Positions 61,550 to 64,000 of a stretch of DNA of 64,000 nucleotides are shown here, piece after piece. A program made the translations under genes and the position numbers. The stretch comes from Streptomyces sp. B21-083. GTDB lineage: Bacteria > Actinomycetota > Actinomycetes > Streptomycetales > Streptomycetaceae. The stretch covers positions 5,270,001 to 5,334,000 of the forward strand of contig NZ_JARUND010000001.1 of NCBI RefSeq assembly GCF_036898825.1, read 5' to 3'. Below the pieces are notes generated by a model. It saw nothing but the letters and a program-made list of their open reading frames with translations. It did no database searches and was not told the DNA's origin. Every line of letters begins with the position of its first letter. Position 1 is the stretch's first letter.

Positions 61550-64000
61550 TCAGGACGGGTCGCCGTACTGGAGACCGCGTCCGTTGGTACCGACGTAGAC
61601 GCGCCCGTAGGTGTCGGGGTCGCCGGTGATGACGCCGGTGCCGCCGATGTTGCCCCACTGGTGGGCGTTGTCGTTGACGCGCAGCCAGGTGGCGCCCTTG
61701 TCGGTGGAGCGGAAGACTCCGGTGACGTTCTTGACGGTGCCGATCAGGTACAGGGCCTGGTATTTGGTGCCCGGCTTGGCCTTGCCGAAGCCGAGGGCCG
61801 AAGCGGACTTCACCGTGCTCAGCGTGGTGAAGGTGCGGCCGCCGTCAGTGGAGTGCAGCAGCCCCTTGGTGCCGTCGGCGATCCACAGGTCCCCGGCGAT
61901 GCCGGGGACGGCCGTGAGCCGGCCGGCGGGCAGGCTGCCCGCGCGGGCGGTGAAGCTCGCGCCGCCGTCGGTGCTGGCGTAGAGCGTGCCGCCGGCCAGT
62001 GAGTAGAACGTCCTCGCCGAGGAACGGTCGGCGACGACCACGGCGCCGGTGCCCAGACCGCTGACCCTCGACCAGCTCGCCCCCTTGTCGGACGAGTGGT
62101 AGGGAGCCTGGCCGGCCTCGGTCCAGACGATGGTGGAGCCGTCCGCCGCGAGCGCGACCTGGCCGCTGTCGGCGCTGCCCACCGGCTCTGCCCTGAACCC
62201 CTTCCAGGTGCGGCCCCCGTCGGTGGAGTAGGCGCCGTCCTGTGCGGCGCCACGGCCGACACGGACCATCAAGGAGGGGTTGGACTGGGCGAAGTCGATG
62301 TCGGTGCTGGTGACCATCATCGGGTTCTTCAGCCGCCCGGAGGGCACCCGGGTCAGGGCGTCGTAGCGGAAACCGCCCAGGTCGCCCATGCCGCTGATGA
62401 CGGTGGCGCCGCCGGGCGGGGCGACCGCGTCCGCCAGCGCGGTCTCCTCCAGGCCGCCGGCCGCCACGCTCCAGTGGCTGACGCCGCCGTGGTCGGTGGC
62501 GGTGGCGTCGGCGCTTCCCCAGATACCGCTGCCGGTGCCGTACAGCACGTGCCCGGAGTCGAAGGGGTCGATGGCCAGGGCGGTCATCCAGTGACCGGTG
62601 CCGGTACCGACGTAGGGAGCGGCGGAGGCGTTCCGCACCGACTTGCCGGACAGTGCCTTCCAGGTCCCGCCGCCGTCGGTGGTCCGGTAGATCTCGTCCT
62701 CGGGGTACCAGCGGTCGAGGGTGGTGACCATCACCGTGGCCGGCTTGCGCGGGTCGACGGCCAGACCGGAGAACCCGTAACCGCCCCGGGACGGGGAGAC
62801 GTCCTTCCACGCCCCACGGGCCGGCGTGTACTTCCACACGGAGCCCGCCGTCACGCCGTTGGGGCCGAGGACGTCGGTGTACGTCAGGTACAGCGAGCCG
62901 TCACCGGAGAGTACGCCGTGCTGCGGCAGTTGGCCGGTGGGCTGCCCGGAGACGGCCTGCCAGGTGGTGCCGCCGTCGGTGGAGCGGTACAGGGAGGTGG
63001 ACTTGTCGGCGACACCGACGTAGACCGTCCTGCTTCCGGCCGGGCCGTACGTCACGAAGGAGATGCCCCCGCCGCTGCTCGCCCCGTCCTTGACGGGGAA
63101 CGAGGAGACCTGCCTCCATGTCACGCCGTAGTCGGTGCTGCGCCACAGGCCGTTCTTGCGGGTGCCGATCAGCAGGGTGCCGTGCGCCGCGGGGTCGATC
63201 ACCAGCCGTTCGCCCGCGCCGCGGCCGTCCTCGTTGCTGCCCAGCTTGAAGGGCAGAGCGGTGCGCTTGAAGGTGCGTCCACGGTCGGTGGAGCGCAGGA
63301 TCTCGCCGTTGCCCGCCCAGTCGTTGGTGTAGGTGCCCGCCGCGAGGTAGAGCCGCTTGGGGTCGACGGGGTCGGTGGCCACCGAGTCGATGCCCAGCAG
63401 GTTCCAGTCCTTCTCACCGACCCAGTCGGTCAGCGGGATCCACTGCTTGGCCGCGGTGTCCCAGCGGTAGGCGCCGCCCATGTCGGTGCGCGCGTACAGC
63501 AGGCCCTTCTCGCGCGGGTTGAACACCAGCCCGGTGACGTAACCGCCGCCCACCACCTGGGTGTTCTTCCACAGGTACGGTCCGGCGGCGGCCGTGGTCC
63601 GCGCCCCGCCGGTCCCGGCCGCCGGGGTCTCGCCCACCTTCACCAGCTTCCACTGCTGGTTGGCGCCGCCACTCCCGGGATACTGGACGACTGCCGCGCC
63701 GTCGGCCATGGAGCCGCCGGAGACATCCAGGACCTGGCCGCTCCTGCGGGAGGTGAAGGTGACGGCGTCGGAACCGCTCACCTTGCCGATCCGCCACTCC
63801 TGGGAGGTGGCGGAGCTGTCGGTCTGCTGCTCGGCGGCGGCCGAGCGTGCGGTCGAACTGCCCGCTATACCCAGCACCTTGCCGCTGTTGCGGTTCACCA
63901 GCTCGTAGTAGCCGTCCCCGGTGGGCTTCAGCTTCCACTGCTGGTTGGCGGTGTTCTGGTCGGTCCACTGCTGGACACGGGTGCCGGCGGCGGTGGAGAA
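61550..64000 (-). CDS. GH74 xyloglucanase with ricin-type CBM, N-terminus outside window
   Basis: The frame is open to the window edge: 816 codons visible, and the signal peptide lies beyond. The first 120 or so visible residues are CBM13/ricin-like, with QxW motifs (TANQQWKLKPTGDGYYELVN, GGANQQWKLVKVG). Then a two-propeller GH74 domain with GLLYARTDMGGAYRWD (first catalytic Asp), many Ser-Thr-Asp-Gly-Gly-x-Thr-Trp BNR repeats (YRSTDGGTTWQ, YRTTDGGGTWK), and ISGMGDLGGFRYD (second catalytic Asp). Cleaves xyloglucan backbone outside the cell. Ricin modules at the N-terminus are less common than C-terminal CBM2. Confidence 0.93.
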   Translation of the reverse strand, partial: FSTAAGTRVQQWTDQNTANQQWKLKPTGDGYYELVNRNSGKVLGIAGSSTARSAAAEQQTDSSATSQEWRIGKVSGSDAVTFTSRRSGQVLDVSGGSMADGAAVVQYPGSGGANQQWKLVKVGETPAAGTGGARTTAAAGPYLWKNTQVVGGGYVTGLVFNPREKGLLYARTDMGGAYRWDTAAKQWIPLTDWVGEKDWNLLGIDSVATDPVDPKRLYLAAGTYTNDWAGNGEILRSTDRGRTFKRTALPFKLGSNEDGRGAGERLVIDPAAHGTLLIGTRKNGLWRSTDYGVTWRQVSSFPVKDGASSGGGISFVTYGPAGSRTVYVGVADKSTSLYRSTDGGTTWQAVSGQPTGQLPQHGVLSGDGSLYLTYTDVLGPNGVTAGSVWKYTPARGAWKDVSPSRGGYGFSGLAVDPRKPATVMVTTLDRWYPEDEIYRTTDGGGTWKALSGKSVRNASAAPYVGTGTGHWMTALAIDPFDSGHVLYGTGSGIWGSADATATDHGGVSHWSVAAGGLEETALADAVAPPGGATVISGMGDLGGFRYDALTRVPSGRLKNPMMVTSTDIDFAQSNPSLMVRVGRGAAQDGAYSTDGGRTWKGFRAEPVGSADSGQVALAADGSTIVWTEAGQAPYHSSDKGASWSRVSGLGTGAVVVADRSSARTFYSLAGGTLYASTDGGASFTARAGSLPAGRLTAVPGIAGDLWIADGTKGLLHSTDGGRTFTTLSTVKSASALGFGKAKPGTKYQALYLIGTVKNVTGVFRSTDKGATWLRVNDNAHQWGNIGGTGVITGDPDTYGRVYVGTNGRGLQYGDPS

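Overview
The window is about 72% GC, with GTG starts, very high third-position GC, many Sec/Tat-exported hydrolases, lipoproteins, LacI-controlled sugar uptake and a perfect CebR box. This points to a Streptomyces or close relative, probably a chromosome arm or accessory-rich part of the core. No tRNA, rRNA, CRISPR array, complete IS element or phage gene was recognised.

Layout. 1-4.3 kb: the end of a CAP/SCP protein and a large secreted subtilase. 4.4-7.2 kb: a large membrane protein and a small protein that share a 24-residue glycine/asparagine-rich motif. 7.2-12.0 kb: an apparently lower-GC block. A six-gene minus-strand operon with ATGA overlaps encodes three small proteins (two cysteine-rich), a radical SAM/SPASM enzyme, a 54-residue peptide ending in a Cys/Asp-rich tail, and a GNAT acetyltransferase. 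It diverges from a TPR-type XRE regulator and a small internally duplicated protein. It looks like a radical-SAM RiPP locus of a type I do not recognise and is the best candidate for an undescribed system. 12.3-19.9 kb: a helical orphan, a membrane-anchored XRE protein, a DUF4232-like lipoprotein, a small secreted protein, a Rieske-FAD oxidoreductase, an SRPBCC protein with a collagen-like tail, and an operon holding a 24-residue membrane peptide. 20.0-22.6 kb: a compact redox operon (FMN reductase-like, HemK2-like methyltransferase, CDGSH protein, haem-oxygenase-like iron enzyme). 23-26 kb: a PAP2/Aur1-like membrane enzyme and an exported tripeptidyl aminopeptidase.

26.2-34.5 kb: a carbohydrate locus. 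A LacI regulator diverges from a solute-binding protein, two ABC permeases, a GH43-like enzyme and a beta-helix protein; no ATPase is present, so a shared MsiK-type ATPase is expected. 34.5-41.1 kb: an FN3 remnant, small stress-type proteins, a GNAT, a secreted FG-GAP protein and a polysaccharide deacetylase. 40.4-45.0 kb: a catabolic operon (CoA transferase, citrate-synthase-fold lyase, alpha/beta hydrolase) next to an IclR regulator and a divergent VOC protein. 45.1-48.8 kb: divergent GH43 and GH97 genes. 48.8-53.2 kb: an FMN-binding protein and ferric-reductase-like partner beside a two-component system. 53.2-64 kb: a CebR-boxed SGNH esterase, a PIG-L deacetylase, two alpha/beta hydrolases, a BldC/MerR-like regulator with a strong leader hairpin, a VOC protein, and a GH74 xyloglucanase cut by the window edge.

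The main theme is plant polysaccharide and peptide breakdown, with specialised-metabolism islands between. All family calls come from reading motifs; no database search was run.
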